A DNA stretch of 64,000 bases, from the NCBI RefSeq assembly GCF_031085175.1, contig NZ_JAVHUY010000010.1:1-64000 (forward strand), given 5' to 3'. The DNA is from Phytohabitans maris. GTDB lineage: Bacteria > Actinomycetota > Actinomycetes > Mycobacteriales > Micromonosporaceae. Shown here piece by piece: positions 25,912 to 36,436 of this stretch (position 1 is its first letter; the number at the start of each line of letters is the position of its first letter). The notes under the pieces are model-generated. The model was not told the origin of the DNA. It was given only the letters and a program-made list of their open reading frames with translations, and searched no databases. Both the position numbers and the translations under genes were made by a program.

Positions 25912-26472
25912 ATGGAAGAACCATCGGACGGCGAGTCGGGTCGCGGCGCGCGGGTGGCCGTGTTCATCGGCGCCGCGATCGTGCTCGTCTCGCTGTGCTG
26001 CTGCGCGGGGGCGGTGGCGGCGGTGGTGACCTGGGGCGACGACGCGTACCGCCGGCTCACCCACGACCGGGGTGACACGGTGGACGTCGGCCAGGCCGGG
26101 CGGGACGGGGCGTTCGAGTTCACGGTGAGCCGGATCGACTGCGGGGTCGACCAGATCGGCGACTCGTTCGTCAACCAGACCGCGGTCGGGCAGTTCTGCC
26201 TCGCCGAGCTGACCATCCGCAACGTGGGCAAGCGCCCGGCGACGTTCGCCGACGCGCTCCAGCAGGCGTACGGGCCGGAAGGCGACCGCTACGCGCCGGA
26301 CAGCGCGGCCGGGATCCTGGCCAACTCCGAGCAGCAGCTCTTCCAGAACCAGATCAACCCAGGCAACCTGATCACGGGCGTCGTCGTGTACGACATACCA
26401 CGCGACAGCCACATCGCCGAGATGGAGTTGCACGAGTCGGAACACACGGCCGGCCTCCGGGTGACGACCTGA
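25912..26472 (+). CDS. Membrane-anchored DUF4352-like protein
   Basis: 186 aa. A short cytosolic N-terminus is followed by one membrane helix (about residues 17-40, with three adjacent Cys) and an extracytoplasmic immunoglobulin-like domain with two Cys (IDCGVDQI and GQFCLAEL) likely to form a disulfide. The phrase CLAELTIRNVGKRPATF is typical of DUF4352/TRF2-like domains. Function unknown. Similar external domains appear in the 52080-57096 cluster. Confidence 0.8.
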   Translation: MEEPSDGESGRGARVAVFIGAAIVLVSLCCCAGAVAAVVTWGDDAYRRLTHDRGDTVDVGQAGRDGAFEFTVSRIDCGVDQIGDSFVNQTAVGQFCLAELTIRNVGKRPATFADALQQAYGPEGDRYAPDSAAGILANSEQQLFQNQINPGNLITGVVVYDIPRDSHIAEMELHESEHTAGLRVTT

Positions 26473-26546
26473 CCGGTGGTTCCGCGCCCCTCTCCTGCGC
26501 GCACACCGCTGGTGGAGTACCTTCGTCCCCGTACGGGAGGTAGCGA

Positions 26547-26612
26547 ATGAAGCACCCCAAGAAAACGCTCCGCTCCGCTCCACGTTTCCCCGGGGGCCCC
26601 GCATGTCCTTGA
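26547..26612 (+). CDS. Conserved leader peptide coupled to STAS gene
   Basis: A 21-codon frame beginning MKHPKKTLR and ending GGPACP. GGGAGG six bases upstream is an excellent ribosome site. It ends 10 nt inside the STAS gene, whose own start (after GGGGGCCCCGC) lacks a Shine-Dalgarno sequence. Its DNA matches the resB leader over about 53 bp with only four differences. Translation of this frame probably delivers ribosomes to the STAS start. Confidence 0.62.
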   Translation: MKHPKKTLRSAPRFPGGPACP

Positions 26613-26962
26613 CGGTGAGCACGGTCCAGCACGGCGACACGGTCGTCGTGGCGGTTGCGGGTGAGCTCGACATGGGCACGGCGCCGCAGCTGCAGGACCA
26701 GATCACAGACCTGATCGACAAGGGGCGCAGCCGGCTGGTCTTCGACCTGGCCGACCTCTCCTTCTGCGACTCCACCGGCCTGTCCGTCTTCGTCCGCGCG
26801 AAGAACAGCTGCGACGAGGCGGGCGGCATCTTCCGGCTCGCCGCGCCACAGCGGGGTGTGCTGCGGATCCTCGAGGTCAGCGGCCTGGTCGAGGTGCTGG
26901 AGACCTACCCCACGGTCGAGGAGGCGCGGACGGCGGGCGCCGCCACACCCGCCGCCGACTGA
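26603..26962 (+). CDS. STAS-domain anti-sigma factor antagonist, leader-coupled
   Basis: 119 aa. A single STAS domain with phosphorylatable Ser57 in FCDSTGLS, a closer match to classical RsbV/SpoIIAA (DSxG) than the protein at 9199. ATG 26603 lies inside the leader frame by 10 nt. It would antagonise a RsbW-type anti-sigma kinase when unphosphorylated. It is convergent with glpD, 4 bp away. Its kinase and sigma factor are not adjacent. Confidence 0.92.
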   Translation: MSLTVSTVQHGDTVVVAVAGELDMGTAPQLQDQITDLIDKGRSRLVFDLADLSFCDSTGLSVFVRAKNSCDEAGGIFRLAAPQRGVLRILEVSGLVEVLETYPTVEEARTAGAATPAAD

Positions 26963-26966
26963 CCTC

Positions 26967-28664
26967 TCAGCTGACCTTGAGACGCTCGGCGTCCGCCGCC
27001 ACGTCGTCCTCCTGCTCCTGCGAGGCCCGCTCCGCGCGCACCCGCGCGTGGTAGCGCTCGACCTCCTGGTCGATCCGCTCCGGAGACCATCCCAGCACGC
27101 CGGCCATCAGCTCCGCGGCGGGGCGCGCGGCCGCGACGCCACGGTCGAAAACCTCGATCGAGATCCGGGTACGGCGGGTGAGCACGTCCTCCAGGCGGAG
27201 CGCTCCCTCGTGACTCGCCGCGTACACGACCTCGGCGCGCAGGTAGTCGTCCGCCCCCTCCAGCGGCTCACCGAGCTTGTGGTCCGCGTCGACCAGGTCG
27301 AGGACCTCGTCGACCAGCGTGCCGTACCGGCTTAGCAGGTGCTCGACCCGCGCCACGTGCAGGCCGTGCCGGGCGGCGAGCGTGCGGCGCTGGTTCCAGC
27401 GGGCGGCGAAGCCGTCGGCGCCGGCGAGCGGGATCCGGTCGGTGACCGAGGGCGCACCGCTGGAGCCGATACCCATGCCGTCGACCGCGGCGTCCACCGC
27501 ATCCGCCGCCATCACCCGGTACGTGGTGAACTTGCCCCCGGCCACCACCACGAGCCCCGGCGACGGGCTGCCCACCACGTGCTCGCGAGACAGCTTGGAG
27601 GTCGACTCCGACTCGCCGGCCAGCAGCGGGCGGAGCCCCGCGTACACGCCCTGCACGTCCTCCCGGGTGACCGGGGTGACCAGCACGCGGTTGACGTGTT
27701 CCAGCAGGTAGTCGATGTCTTTGCGGGTCGCCGCCGGATGCGCCTTGTCGAGGCGCCAGTCGGTGTCGGTGGTCCCGATGATCCAGTGCCGTCCCCACGG
27801 GATCACGAAGAGCACGCTCGTCTCCGTGCGGAGGATCAGCCCGGTCGAGGAGCGGATCCGGTCCCGCGGCACCACCAGGTGGATGCCCTTGGACGCCCGT
27901 ACGTGGAACTGCCCCCGCTCGCCCACCAGCGCCTGCGTGTCGTCGGTCCACACGCCGGTCGCGTTGATCACCTGGCGGGCGCGCACCTCGATCTCGCGCC
28001 CGCTCTCCTCGTCGTGCACCCGCACGCCGGCGATCCGGTCCCCCTCGCGGAGGAAGCCGGCGACGCGGGCCCGGGACGCGGCGTACGCGCCGTAGCCGGC
28101 CGCGGTCCGCACGAGAAACTCGGTGAACCGCGCGTCGTCCACCTGCGCGTCGTAGTACCGCAACGCCCCGACGAGCGCGTCCTTGCGCAGGCCGGGCGCC
28201 ACCCGCAGCGCGCCCCGGCGGGTCAGGTGGCGGTGCCGGGGCAGGCCGCGCGAGCTGCCGCTGGAGAAGCCCAGCGTGTCGTAGAGCAGCACACCGGTGC
28301 CCGCGTACACACGCTCCCAGGCGTGGTGCTGCAACGGATAGAGGAACGGGACCGGCCGCACCAGGTGCGGGGCGAGGCGTTGCAGGAGCAGGCCCCGCTC
28401 CCGCAACGCCTCCCGCACCAGCCCGAAGTCGAGCATCTCCAGGTAGCGCAGGCCACCGTGGATCAGCTTGCTGGATCGGCTGGACGTGCCGCTGGCCCAG
28501 TCGCGCGCTTCGAGGAGCCCGACGGAGAGGCCGCGGGTGACGGCGTCGAGCGCGGCGCCCGCGCCGACCACACCGCCACCCACCACCACGATGTCCAGCT
28601 CGCGCCCGTCGCCCATCGCGTCGAGCGCCCGCGTACGGGCCGGTGGCGAGAGAGCCAGACTCAT
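26967..28664 (-). CDS. glpD: Glycerol-3-phosphate dehydrogenase (FAD, aerobic)
   Basis: 565 aa from ATG 28664, which overlaps the glpK stop by four bases. The FAD-binding Rossmann motif [16 protein letters not shown] is near residue 25, followed by [16 protein letters not shown], diagnostic for GlpD. The C-terminal DAO_C domain is present. It oxidises glycerol-3-phosphate to dihydroxyacetone phosphate at the membrane and passes electrons to quinone. It is the last gene of the minus-strand glpF-glpK-glpD operon. Confidence 0.96.
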   Translation of the reverse strand: MSLALSPPARTRALDAMGDGRELDIVVVGGGVVGAGAALDAVTRGLSVGLLEARDWASGTSSRSSKLIHGGLRYLEMLDFGLVREALRERGLLLQRLAPHLVRPVPFLYPLQHHAWERVYAGTGVLLYDTLGFSSGSSRGLPRHRHLTRRGALRVAPGLRKDALVGALRYYDAQVDDARFTEFLVRTAAGYGAYAASRARVAGFLREGDRIAGVRVHDEESGREIEVRARQVINATGVWTDDTQALVGERGQFHVRASKGIHLVVPRDRIRSSTGLILRTETSVLFVIPWGRHWIIGTTDTDWRLDKAHPAATRKDIDYLLEHVNRVLVTPVTREDVQGVYAGLRPLLAGESESTSKLSREHVVGSPSPGLVVVAGGKFTTYRVMAADAVDAAVDGMGIGSSGAPSVTDRIPLAGADGFAARWNQRRTLAARHGLHVARVEHLLSRYGTLVDEVLDLVDADHKLGEPLEGADDYLRAEVVYAASHEGALRLEDVLTRRTRISIEVFDRGVAAARPAAELMAGVLGWSPERIDQEVERYHARVRAERASQEQEDDVAADAERLKVS

Positions 28665-30175
28665 ACGTCCACCCAGTCGAGCGTCCGCTGCACCGCTTTC
28701 TTCCACCTGGCGTACCCCTCCTCGCGCCGCTCCTCCGACCAGGTCGGCGACCAGCGCTCACTCTCGTTCCAGTTCTGGCGCAGCTCGTCGGTCGACTTCC
28801 AGAAGCCGGTCGCGAGCCCCGCCGCGTACGCGGCGCCGAGGGCGGTCGTCTCGGCCACCACCGGGCGGCTCACCGGTACGCCGAGGATGTCGGCCTGCAG
28901 CTGCATGCAGAGCCGGTTGGCGGTGACACCACCGTCCACTTTGAGCACGTCGAGGTGTACGCCGGAGTCCTGCTCCATGGCGACCGCGACGTCGCGGCTC
29001 TGGTAGCAGATCGCTTCCAGGGTCGCGCGGGCCAGGTGCGCGTTCGTGTTGTACCGGGACAGGCCGACGATCGCGCCGCGCGCGTCGGAACGCCAGTACG
29101 GTGCGAACAGCCCGGAGAAGGCGGGTACGAAGTAGACGCCCCCGCTGTCCTCGACCTGCGCGGCGAGCGCCTCGCTCTGCGCCGCCCCGCTGATGATGCC
29201 GAGCTGGTCGCGCAGCCACTGCACGGCCGAGCCGGTCACCGCGATCGAGCCCTCCAGCGCGTACACGGCGGGTGCGTCGCCGAGCTTGTAGCAGACGGTG
29301 GTGAGCAGGCCGGACTTCGAACGCACGATCGAGGTACCGGTGTTGAGGAGCATGAAGTTGCCGGTGCCGTACGTGTTCTTCGCCTCGCCCTCGGCGAAGC
29401 AGACCTGGCCCACCGTCGCCGCCTGCTGGTCGCCGAGGTCCGCGGTGAGCGGCACCTCGCCGCCGAGCGGGCCGCCCGGGAGCGTGACCCCGTACCGGCT
29501 GGGGTCGGAGGACGGGCGGATCTGCGGGAGCATCGCCCGCGGGATGTCGAAGAACGAGAGCAGCTCGTCGTCCCAGTCGAGCGTCTCCAGGTTCATCAGC
29601 ATGGTGCGGCTGGCGTTGGTGACGTCGGTGATGTGCACGCCGCCGTTTACCCCGCCGGTCAGGTTCCACAGCAGCCAGGTGTCGGTGTTGCCGAAGATCG
29701 CCTCGCCGCTCTCCGCCGCGGCGCGTACCCCGTCGACGTTCTCCAGAATCCATTGGATCTTGCCGCCGGAGAAGTAGGTGGCCGGCGGCAGGCCGGCCTT
29801 CTGCCGGATCACGTCGCCCCGCCCGTCGCGGTCGAGCGCCGCGGCGATCTGGTCGGTACGCGTGTCCTGCCACACGATCGCGTTGTAGTAGGGGCGGCCG
29901 GTGCGCCGGTTCCAGACGACGGCCGTCTCGCGCTGGTTGGTGATGCCGAGGGCGGCCAGGTCGGCGGCTTGCAGCCCGCGCTCGTTCATGGCGGTGCGGA
30001 TGACGGCGTTCGTGCGTTCCCAGATCTCCACCGGGTTGTGCTCGACCCATCCGGCCTTCGGGAGGATCTGCTCGTGCTCCAGTTGGTGGCGGCCCACCTC
30101 GTTGCCGCCATGGTCAAAGATCATGAATCTCGTGCTCGTGGTGCCCTGGTCCACCGCGCCGACGAAGTCAGCCAT
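28661..30175 (-). CDS. glpK: Glycerol kinase 1 (operon copy)
   Basis: 504 aa, FGGY family. The N-terminal phosphate-binding motif [15 protein letters not shown] is near residue 10; the DATNASRT-like segment and the C-terminal [18 protein letters not shown] are as expected. It phosphorylates glycerol to glycerol-3-phosphate. ATG 30175 is preceded by AAGGAG; the adjacent GTG is an alternative start. It is coupled to glpD by ATGA and lies 12 bp after glpF. A second glycerol kinase gene lies beyond the regulator at 32031. Confidence 0.95.
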   Translation of the reverse strand: MADFVGAVDQGTTSTRFMIFDHGGNEVGRHQLEHEQILPKAGWVEHNPVEIWERTNAVIRTAMNERGLQAADLAALGITNQRETAVVWNRRTGRPYYNAIVWQDTRTDQIAAALDRDGRGDVIRQKAGLPPATYFSGGKIQWILENVDGVRAAAESGEAIFGNTDTWLLWNLTGGVNGGVHITDVTNASRTMLMNLETLDWDDELLSFFDIPRAMLPQIRPSSDPSRYGVTLPGGPLGGEVPLTADLGDQQAATVGQVCFAEGEAKNTYGTGNFMLLNTGTSIVRSKSGLLTTVCYKLGDAPAVYALEGSIAVTGSAVQWLRDQLGIISGAAQSEALAAQVEDSGGVYFVPAFSGLFAPYWRSDARGAIVGLSRYNTNAHLARATLEAICYQSRDVAVAMEQDSGVHLDVLKVDGGVTANRLCMQLQADILGVPVSRPVVAETTALGAAYAAGLATGFWKSTDELRQNWNESERWSPTWSEERREEGYARWKKAVQRTLDWVDV

Positions 30176-30187
30176 CACTCTCTCTCC

Positions 30188-31027
30188 TTAATGTCCGGCC
30201 TTGACGGTCTCCGCCTGGGTTGGTATCGGCACCCGGCCCGGCTCCGCCGGCCCCTCCTTGGGCAGGAAGCGGCCGATGAGCAGCTGGTACAGGCCCGCAC
30301 CGCCGAGTCCGCCGAGGAGCGGCCCGACGATCGGTACCCAGAAGTAGAGGTCGTTGTTCTGGTCACGGAAGGCTGTGCCGTACCCCGTGAGGAAGGATGC
30401 CAGCCGCGGCCCGAAGTCACGGGCGGGGTTGATCGCGTAGCCGGCGTTGGTCCCCCAGGCCATGCCGATGCCGACCACCAGCAGGCCGATGACGACCGGG
30501 GCGAGGTTGGCGGCGGGCGTGTTCTGCCGCAGGTCGGTGAGGGCGAGGATCACGAAGAGCAGGATCGCGGTACCGATGATCTGGTCGCGGAAGCCGCCCC
30601 ACATGTCGACCGGGAGGGCGCCGTTGCCGGGGAGGGTGGAGAAGACGCCCTGCGACTTGATGGTGTGGCCGGGGTCGAACGCGCCCAGCACCTCCGTGTA
30701 GTTCCAGCGCACGACCATCGCGGCGACGAACGCGCCGAGCGTCTGGGCCAGCATGTACGGCAGGACCTTGCGCCACTCGAAGCCCTTGAAGACCGCGAGG
30801 GCGAGGGTCACGGCCGGGTTGAGGTGGGCGCCGCTGATCCGGGCTGCGACGTAGACGCCGAGCGTGACGCCGAGGCCCCACGCCCACGCGATGCTGTCGT
30901 GGTCACCGATGCCGCCCGCGACGACCTGGGCCACCACCCCCACCCCGAAGAGGATGAGGATCATGGTGCCCGCGAACTCCGCCGCCAGCTCGCCGAGGAG
31001 TCCCGGGAGTCTCATGCGCTGTGACAT
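30188..31027 (-). CDS. glpF: Glycerol uptake facilitator (aquaglyceroporin)
   Basis: 279 aa from ATG 31027, with the strong site GAGGAGGAAAC upstream. It has six membrane helices and both MIP half-helix signatures, GAHLNPAVTLAL and GYAINPARDFGPR; the Asp after the second NPAR is typical of glycerol-conducting rather than water-only channels. First gene of the glpF-glpK-glpD operon, divergent from the IclR-family regulator. Confidence 0.95.
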   Translation of the reverse strand: MSQRMRLPGLLGELAAEFAGTMILILFGVGVVAQVVAGGIGDHDSIAWAWGLGVTLGVYVAARISGAHLNPAVTLALAVFKGFEWRKVLPYMLAQTLGAFVAAMVVRWNYTEVLGAFDPGHTIKSQGVFSTLPGNGALPVDMWGGFRDQIIGTAILLFVILALTDLRQNTPAANLAPVVIGLLVVGIGMAWGTNAGYAINPARDFGPRLASFLTGYGTAFRDQNNDLYFWVPIVGPLLGGLGGAGLYQLLIGRFLPKEGPAEPGRVPIPTQAETVKAGH

Positions 31028-31062
31028 GTTTCCTCCTCGTACCCGGGATATTACGAAGCGCA

Positions 31063-31091
31063 ACGGTAGGAGGGCCTTAACGTCGGGTCAA
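31063..31091 (-). promoter_or_regulatory. Promoter of the glpFKD operon
   Basis: On the minus strand TTGACC (31091-31086), a 17-bp spacer and TACCGT (31068-31063) form a good housekeeping-type promoter about 36 bp upstream of glpF. Between it and gylR lies ATTGTCGAACA...CTGTTG (about 31107-31123), a plausible imperfect operator for the adjacent IclR-family protein. Confidence 0.5.
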
Positions 31092-31153
31092 CGAACCCTG
31101 GTCGGCATTGTCGAACACTGTTGCTCCAGGCAGAACGGAGTTAGCATGCGGCG

Positions 31154-31909
31154 GTGCCCGGACAGGTACAGTCCATCGCTCGTGCCGCCGCCATCCTCCG
31201 GCTGCTCGCCGGGGGCTCGGGCCGGCTCGGGTTGCTCGAGATCGCCCGCGCGCTGGACCTGCCGAAGGGCACCGCGCACGGCATCGTCCGCACCCTCCAT
31301 GACGTGGGTTTCGTCGAGCAGGACAAGACCTCCGGGAAGTACCAGCTCGGAGCGGCGCTGCTGCACCTCGGCACCAGCTACCTCGACGTCAACGAGCTGC
31401 GCTCCCGCTCGATCAACTGGGCCGACCCGCTGGCCGCCCGCAGCGGCGAAGCGGTGCGGATCGGCACGCTGCTGGACAGCAAGGTGCTGGTGGTGCACCA
31501 CGTCTTCCGCCCCGACGACACCCTCCAGACGCTCGACGTGGGCGCGCTGCTGCCGCCGCACGCCACGGCGCTGGGCAAGGTACTGCTCGCGTACAACGCC
31601 CGGGGTGGGCTCGGGGACCTCGTCCCGTACACCCGGCGCACGCTTGCCTCCCCGCGCGTCCTCACGCGGGCGCTGGCCGCGATCCGGGAGGCGGGCTGGG
31701 GGTCCGACATCGAGGAGATGACCGTCGGCGTGGCCGGCATCGCCGCGCCCATCAGGGGGTACGGCGGGCTGGTGGTCGGCGCCATCGGCATCTCCGGACC
31801 GGTCGAGCGGGTCTGCGACGCGCACGGCCAGCCCCGGATCACCCTCGTGACACACGTACGCGAGGCGGCCCGTGCCGTGTCCCGTGACCTTGGCGGTCGG
31901 GGCCAATGA
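31154..31909 (+). CDS. IclR-family regulator of glycerol catabolism (GylR-like)
   Basis: 251 aa. The N-terminal winged helix contains [20 protein letters not shown]; the C-terminal IclR effector domain follows (from about residue 70). It is divergent from glpFKD by 126 bp, the arrangement of Streptomyces GylR, which represses the glycerol operon and its own gene and responds to glycerol-3-phosphate. I infer the same role here. The downstream second glycerol kinase may be co-transcribed. Confidence 0.88.
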   Translation: MPGQVQSIARAAAILRLLAGGSGRLGLLEIARALDLPKGTAHGIVRTLHDVGFVEQDKTSGKYQLGAALLHLGTSYLDVNELRSRSINWADPLAARSGEAVRIGTLLDSKVLVVHHVFRPDDTLQTLDVGALLPPHATALGKVLLAYNARGGLGDLVPYTRRTLASPRVLTRALAAIREAGWGSDIEEMTVGVAGIAAPIRGYGGLVVGAIGISGPVERVCDAHGQPRITLVTHVREAARAVSRDLGGRGQ

Positions 31910-32030
31910 GCGAGCGAGCTGGCGCGGCAGCGTCTCCCCTCCCGGCCCCGAAACCCCGGCTTCGTCGGCAGGGCCGCTCGGTCCAGACGTCGCCTTCAGC
32001 GCCGCACGAGCGAGCGAAGCAGGAGACGCT

Positions 32031-33521
32031 GTGAACGGTCGCTACGTCATCTCCATCGACCAGGGCACCACGTCCACGCGGTGCATCGTCTTCGACCACC
32101 GGGGCCAGCTCGTCTCGGTCGACCAGCGGGAACACGCCCAGCACTTCCCGCGCCCCGGCTGGGTCGAGCACGACGCCATGGAGATCTGGCGCAACGTGGA
32201 GAAGGTGGTGCCGCGCGCGCTCACCCGTGCCGGCATCGACGCCAGCCAGATCGCCGCGATCGGCATCGCCAACCAGCGCGAGACCACCGTGGTGTGGGAC
32301 CGCCGCACCGGGGTACCGGTGGCGCCCGCGATCGTCTGGCAGGACACCCGCACCGACGCGCTGGTCGAGGAGCTGGCCCGCGCCCCCGGTGCCGAGGAGG
32401 TGCAGCGGCGGTGCGGGCTGCCGCTGACCACGTACTTCACCGGGCCCAAGCTGCGCTGGCTGCTCGACAACACCCCCGGCCTGCGCAAACGTGCCGAGCG
32501 CGGCGACGTCCTCTTCGGCACGATGGAGAGCTGGCTGATCTGGAAGCTCACCGGCGAGCACCTGACCGACGTCACGAACGCCAGTCGCACGATGCTGATG
32601 GACCTCTCGTCGCTCTCGTGGCACCCGGACTCGCTGGACTTCTTCGGCATCCCGCCCGCGGTCCTCCCCGAGATCCGCTCGTCCGCGGGCGTCTTCGGCA
32701 CGCTGCGCACGGTCCTGCCCGGCGTACGGCTCGCGGCCGCGCTCGGCGACCAGCAGGCCGCGCTATTCGGGCAGACCTGCTTCACCGCGGGCGAGGCCAA
32801 GTGCACGTACGGCACGGGCAGCTTCCTGCTGCTCAACACCGGCACCGGCCCGGTCCGCTCGCAGCACGGCCTGCTCACCACGGTCGGCTATCGGATCGAG
32901 GGAGAGCCCGCCGTGTACGCGCTCGAGGGGTCGATCGCCATCACCGGCTCGCTCGTGCAGTGGTTTCGGGACGGGCTCGGCATCATCAGCACCGCGCCGG
33001 AGATCGAGACGCTCGCCCGTACGGTCGACGACAACGGTGGCTGCTACATCGTGCCCGCCTTCTCCGGCCTCTTCGCGCCGCACTGGCGGAGCGAGGCGCG
33101 CGGCGTGATCGTGGGGCTGACGTCGTACATCACCAAGGGCCACCTGGCGCGCGCGGTGCTGGAGGCGACCGGCTGGCAGACCCGCGAGGTGGTCGACGCC
33201 ATGAACGCCGACTCCGGCCTGATGCTGCGCACGCTGAAGGTCGACGGCGGCATGACCTCCGACAACCTGCTGATGCAGTTTCTCGCCGACGTGCTCGACG
33301 TACCGGTCGTCCGCCCGATGGTGGCCGAAACGGTGTCACTGGGCGCGGCGTACGCCGCCGGGCTCGCGGTCGGCTACTGGCCCGACCTGGAGGGGCTACG
33401 GCGCAACTGGCACCGTGCGGCCCAGTGGCTGCCCAATGTGGACCCGCAGTGGCGCAAGACCGAGTACGACAACTGGCAGCGCGCCGTAGAACGCACCTTT
33501 GACTGGATCCAGCCTCACTGA
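32031..33521 (+). CDS. glpK: Glycerol kinase 2 (paralogue beside the regulator)
   Basis: 496 aa from GTG 32031, preceded by GGAG. It has the same FGGY features as the other copy: [15 protein letters not shown] at the start, [28 protein letters not shown] and [18 protein letters not shown]. All core motifs look intact, so both kinases should work. It follows gylR on the plus strand by 121 bp; that gap has no hairpin and includes a repeated GAGCGAGCGAG sequence. The copies clearly differ, so this is an old duplication or separate acquisition. Confidence 0.93.
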   Translation: MNGRYVISIDQGTTSTRCIVFDHRGQLVSVDQREHAQHFPRPGWVEHDAMEIWRNVEKVVPRALTRAGIDASQIAAIGIANQRETTVVWDRRTGVPVAPAIVWQDTRTDALVEELARAPGAEEVQRRCGLPLTTYFTGPKLRWLLDNTPGLRKRAERGDVLFGTMESWLIWKLTGEHLTDVTNASRTMLMDLSSLSWHPDSLDFFGIPPAVLPEIRSSAGVFGTLRTVLPGVRLAAALGDQQAALFGQTCFTAGEAKCTYGTGSFLLLNTGTGPVRSQHGLLTTVGYRIEGEPAVYALEGSIAITGSLVQWFRDGLGIISTAPEIETLARTVDDNGGCYIVPAFSGLFAPHWRSEARGVIVGLTSYITKGHLARAVLEATGWQTREVVDAMNADSGLMLRTLKVDGGMTSDNLLMQFLADVLDVPVVRPMVAETVSLGAAYAAGLAVGYWPDLEGLRRNWHRAAQWLPNVDPQWRKTEYDNWQRAVERTFDWIQPH

Positions 33522-33835
33522 GATTGCCGCGCCGCGGCGGCGATCCCTTCCACGCTGGCGACCGGAAGCATCGCGGCGAAGTCCCACGTCTCGTCGTCAT
33601 GCCCGACCATGACGGTGGCGATCTCACCATCGGCGGCCCAGTGCACGCGCACGCCCGCCGCCTCCCCGACATGCAGGCTGCGGCGGCTCGCCCAGTCCGC
33701 CTCACGAATGCCTTCGAGCGTCACAAGGTCGGCGGCCGTCGCACGGAGGTTGAGCTCCCACTCCGGCGCCTGCAACTTCACCGCTACGAACCCATCCGCC
33801 CTGCGCTCGATCGTCACATCCACCACGCGGATCAT
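33515..33835 (-). CDS. Small conserved-looking protein of unknown function
   Basis: 106 aa from ATG 33835; upstream GTG codons could extend it. Soluble, no signal peptide or membrane segment, alternating hydrophobic pattern ([17 protein letters not shown]) suggesting a small beta-rich fold. Its stop region overlaps the 3' end of the convergent glycerol kinase by 7 bp. I do not recognise a family. Codon usage matches the neighbours, supporting a real gene. Confidence 0.6.
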   Translation of the reverse strand: MIRVVDVTIERRADGFVAVKLQAPEWELNLRATAADLVTLEGIREADWASRRSLHVGEAAGVRVHWAADGEIATVMVGHDDETWDFAAMLPVASVEGIAAAARQSQ

Positions 33836-33883
33836 GCTGCCAGGCCCCGTCACGCCCACCACCCCCGGTGCCGCAGCGCCTCC

Positions 33884-34462
33884 TCACTCGGTCTTCGTGA
33901 CCGACTCGGCGGTCACCGAGCCCTCGGCGTCCGTGCCGCCTTCCACGCTGACCTTGTCGCCGGCCTTGAGGTCCTTGAGCTTGCCCGGCACGCTCACCGA
34001 CGTGTCGCCGTCGGTCCGGATGGTGACCACCTCACCCGACTCCGTCTCGACGTAGACGGTGGTGCCGTCGACGAGCTTGACCGTGCCGGTGGTGGCGTCG
34101 GTGCCGGCACCGCCCTGGAAGCCTTGCCCGCCCTGGGGCCCGCCCTGGGTGCCCTGCCCGCCCTGGGTGCCCTGCCCGCCCTGCGCGTAGCCGCCGGGGA
34201 AGCCGCCCTGGCCACGGAAGCCGCCGCTCGCCGGGCCGGCCGCCGCCGGCGTCTCGCCGTAGGCCTTCTGCACCTCGATGCCCGCCACGAAGCCGCCGAC
34301 CAGCAGCAGCGCCAGGCCGAGGGCGACGGTCCACCTATTCCACCAGCGCCGGCCCGCCGCCGCGGCCAGCTCGATGTCCAGTGTCGTGGCGGCGTCGGGT
34401 GTGCCGGCGTCCGTGCTGGCCGCGTCTACTGTGGACCGTGTCAACGAAGGCTCCCGGGTCAC
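33884..34462 (-). CDS. Single-pass membrane protein with Gly/Gln-rich repeat and external domain
   Basis: 192 aa from GTG 34462, overlapping the permease stop (GTGA). An N-terminal cytosolic segment, one membrane helix (about residues 46-65, VALGLALLLVGGFVAG), then a GGQGTQGG-type low-complexity stretch (about 85-115) and a C-terminal domain of about 75 residues resembling DUF5666-like OB folds (VKLVDGTTVYVETESGEVVTI). Last gene of the MacB-type efflux operon; it may help cell-surface function of that pump. Confidence 0.78.
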   Translation of the reverse strand: MTREPSLTRSTVDAASTDAGTPDAATTLDIELAAAAGRRWWNRWTVALGLALLLVGGFVAGIEVQKAYGETPAAAGPASGGFRGQGGFPGGYAQGGQGTQGGQGTQGGPQGGQGFQGGAGTDATTGTVKLVDGTTVYVETESGEVVTIRTDGDTSVSVPGKLKDLKAGDKVSVEGGTDAEGSVTAESVTKTE

Positions 34463-35649
34463 TCGTAGCGGAGGGCGTCGATGGGGCGCAGGCCGGCCGC
34501 TCGGTTGGCGGGCACGCTGCCGAAGAAGAGGCCGATCGCGACGGAGACGCACAGTGCGAGCGCGATCGAGCTGGGCACGATCACCGGCTTTACGCCCACG
34601 ATCGTGAAGTTGCTGCCGATGAGCGCCGCGGCCACGCCCAAGCCGCCGCCGAGCAGGCTCAGCATCGTCGCCTCGGCGAGGAACTGGGTCAGGATCACCC
34701 GCCGGGGCGCGCCCAGCGCCTTGCGGATGCCGATCTCGCGGGTCCGCTCGGTCACCGTGACCAGCATGATGTTGGTGATGCCGATGCCGCCGACCAGCAG
34801 GCTGATGCCGGCCACCGCGCCGAGCAGCGTGGTGAACGTGTCGGCGGTCTCGGTCTGCGTCTCCAGCAGCTGCGACGCGTTTTGTATCCGGTAGGGCTGG
34901 CTCGTCGAACTGCCGGTCGTCTCGATCCGCTGGGACAGGATGAGGGAGACCTCCGACTGGGCGTCGGCGACCTTCTCCGGCGAGCGGGCCTCGACGATGA
35001 TCGAGCTGAACGGGCCGTATCCGGTGAGCGCCTGCCGCACGGCGGTGAGCGGCGCGATCGCCACGTCGTTGGCGTCCATGAAGCCGGAGGCGCTGCTCTT
35101 CTCGTCGAGCACGCCCACCACCGTGAAGAGCGCGCCGCTCACGGTGATCTCCTTGCCGATCGGGTCGACGCCGGGAAACAGCTCCTCGGCGACCGTCTGC
35201 CCGATCACGACCACGCGGCGGCCCTGCGTCAGGTCGTCTTCGGTGAACGCCGAACCGGTACCCACCGGAGAGTTGGACGCGCCGAAGTAGCTCGGGGTGC
35301 TGCCGACGAACTGCTGCACCGAGTGGTCGGTGCCCTGGTAGGTGAGCGTCGCCTGGGTGCTGGCGACCGGTGACACCGAGGTCACGTCGGGCGCGAGCAC
35401 GGGGTCGTCGAGCGCCTCGGCCACCTCGGCGGTCAGCACGCTGCTGCCGCCGACGCCCTGCACGGTCAGGGTCTTGGTGCCCAGCGCCTCGATCCGCTCG
35501 GCCACCTCGCGCGCCGAACCGTTGCCGACCGCGACGAGCAGGATCACGGCGGCCACACCGATCAGGATGCCGAGCATGGTGAGGCCGGAGCGGAGCTTGT
35601 TTGCGCCGATGCCACGCACGGCGAACCGCAGCACCTCGAAGACGCTCAT
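34459..35649 (-). CDS. MacB/FtsX-type ABC transporter permease
   Basis: 396 aa from ATG 35649 (GAGGA upstream). Layout is one N-terminal helix ([21 protein letters not shown]), a large external MacB_PCD domain (about 55-260) and three C-terminal helices with the [13 protein letters not shown] motif typical of the FtsX fold. With the ATPase at 35741 and the adaptor at 36433 it forms a MacB-like mechanotransmission transporter for export or extraction of an unknown substrate across the envelope. Confidence 0.93.
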   Translation of the reverse strand: MSVFEVLRFAVRGIGANKLRSGLTMLGILIGVAAVILLVAVGNGSAREVAERIEALGTKTLTVQGVGGSSVLTAEVAEALDDPVLAPDVTSVSPVASTQATLTYQGTDHSVQQFVGSTPSYFGASNSPVGTGSAFTEDDLTQGRRVVVIGQTVAEELFPGVDPIGKEITVSGALFTVVGVLDEKSSASGFMDANDVAIAPLTAVRQALTGYGPFSSIIVEARSPEKVADAQSEVSLILSQRIETTGSSTSQPYRIQNASQLLETQTETADTFTTLLGAVAGISLLVGGIGITNIMLVTVTERTREIGIRKALGAPRRVILTQFLAEATMLSLLGGGLGVAAALIGSNFTIVGVKPVIVPSSIALALCVSVAIGLFFGSVPANRAAGLRPIDALRYE

Positions 35650-35740
35650 GCCCGTCCTCGCTTCGCCGCGGTCCGGCGCGGGGCCCCAGGTGCGCTGTGC
35701 CGGTCGCTCCATGTCACAGCGGGCCCGCCCGCGTGCTCGC

Positions 35741-36436
35741 TCATGTCAGCACCCGCTCCTGCTGGACGTCGGAGGCGATCTGGCCGTCGAAGAGCCGGAT
35801 CAGGCGGCTGGCCCGCGCGGCCACGTCTACCTCGTGTGTGATGAGCAGGATCGTGCGGCCGGCGGCGTGCAGGTCGTCGAGGATGCCGAGAATGTCCTCC
35901 GTGGACCGGCTGTCGAGGTTGCCCGTGGGCTCGTCGGCGAGGAGCAGCGCGGGCTCGGTCACCAGGGCCCGGGCCACCGCGACCCGCTGCTGCTGGCCGC
36001 CGGAGAGCTGGTTGGGATCGTGGTCGGCCCGCTCGGCGAGCCCGACCATGTCGAGCGCGACCCGGGCCCGGCGCCGGCGCTCGGCCGACTTCACCCCCGC
36101 ATACGCCAGGGGAAGCTCCACGTTGGCCAGTGCGCTCGTGCGCGGGATCAGGTTGAACGACTGGAAGACGAAGCCGATCCGCCGGTTGCGCACCAGGGCG
36201 AGCTGGCGATCGTTGAGCCGGCTGACGTCGACACCGTCGAGCAGATACCGCCCGGCGGAGGGGATGTCGAGGCACCCGAGGATGTTCATCAACGTGGACT
36301 TGCCGGAGCCGGACGAACCCATGATCGCGACATACTCACCGCGCTGGACGGTCAGCGAGACTCCGCGCAGGGCGTGCACGATGGCGGCGCCTTCGCCGTA
36401 GACCTTTGTGACACCGCGGACGTCGAGGACGGTCAC
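35741..36436 (-). CDS. MacB/LolD-type ABC transporter ATPase
   Basis: 231 aa. Walker [13 protein letters not shown] (near 37), Q-loop [11 protein letters not shown], signature [15 protein letters not shown], Walker [13 protein letters not shown] and the switch His in [11 protein letters not shown]. It energises the adjacent FtsX-type permease. GTG 36436 overlaps the adaptor stop by four bases. About 90 bp with no obvious feature separate it from the permease, unusual in an otherwise overlapping operon. Confidence 0.95.
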   Translation of the reverse strand: MTVLDVRGVTKVYGEGAAIVHALRGVSLTVQRGEYVAIMGSSGSGKSTLMNILGCLDIPSAGRYLLDGVDVSRLNDRQLALVRNRRIGFVFQSFNLIPRTSALANVELPLAYAGVKSAERRRRARVALDMVGLAERADHDPNQLSGGQQQRVAVARALVTEPALLLADEPTGNLDSRSTEDILGILDDLHAAGRTILLITHEVDVAARASRLIRLFDGQIASDVQQERVLT

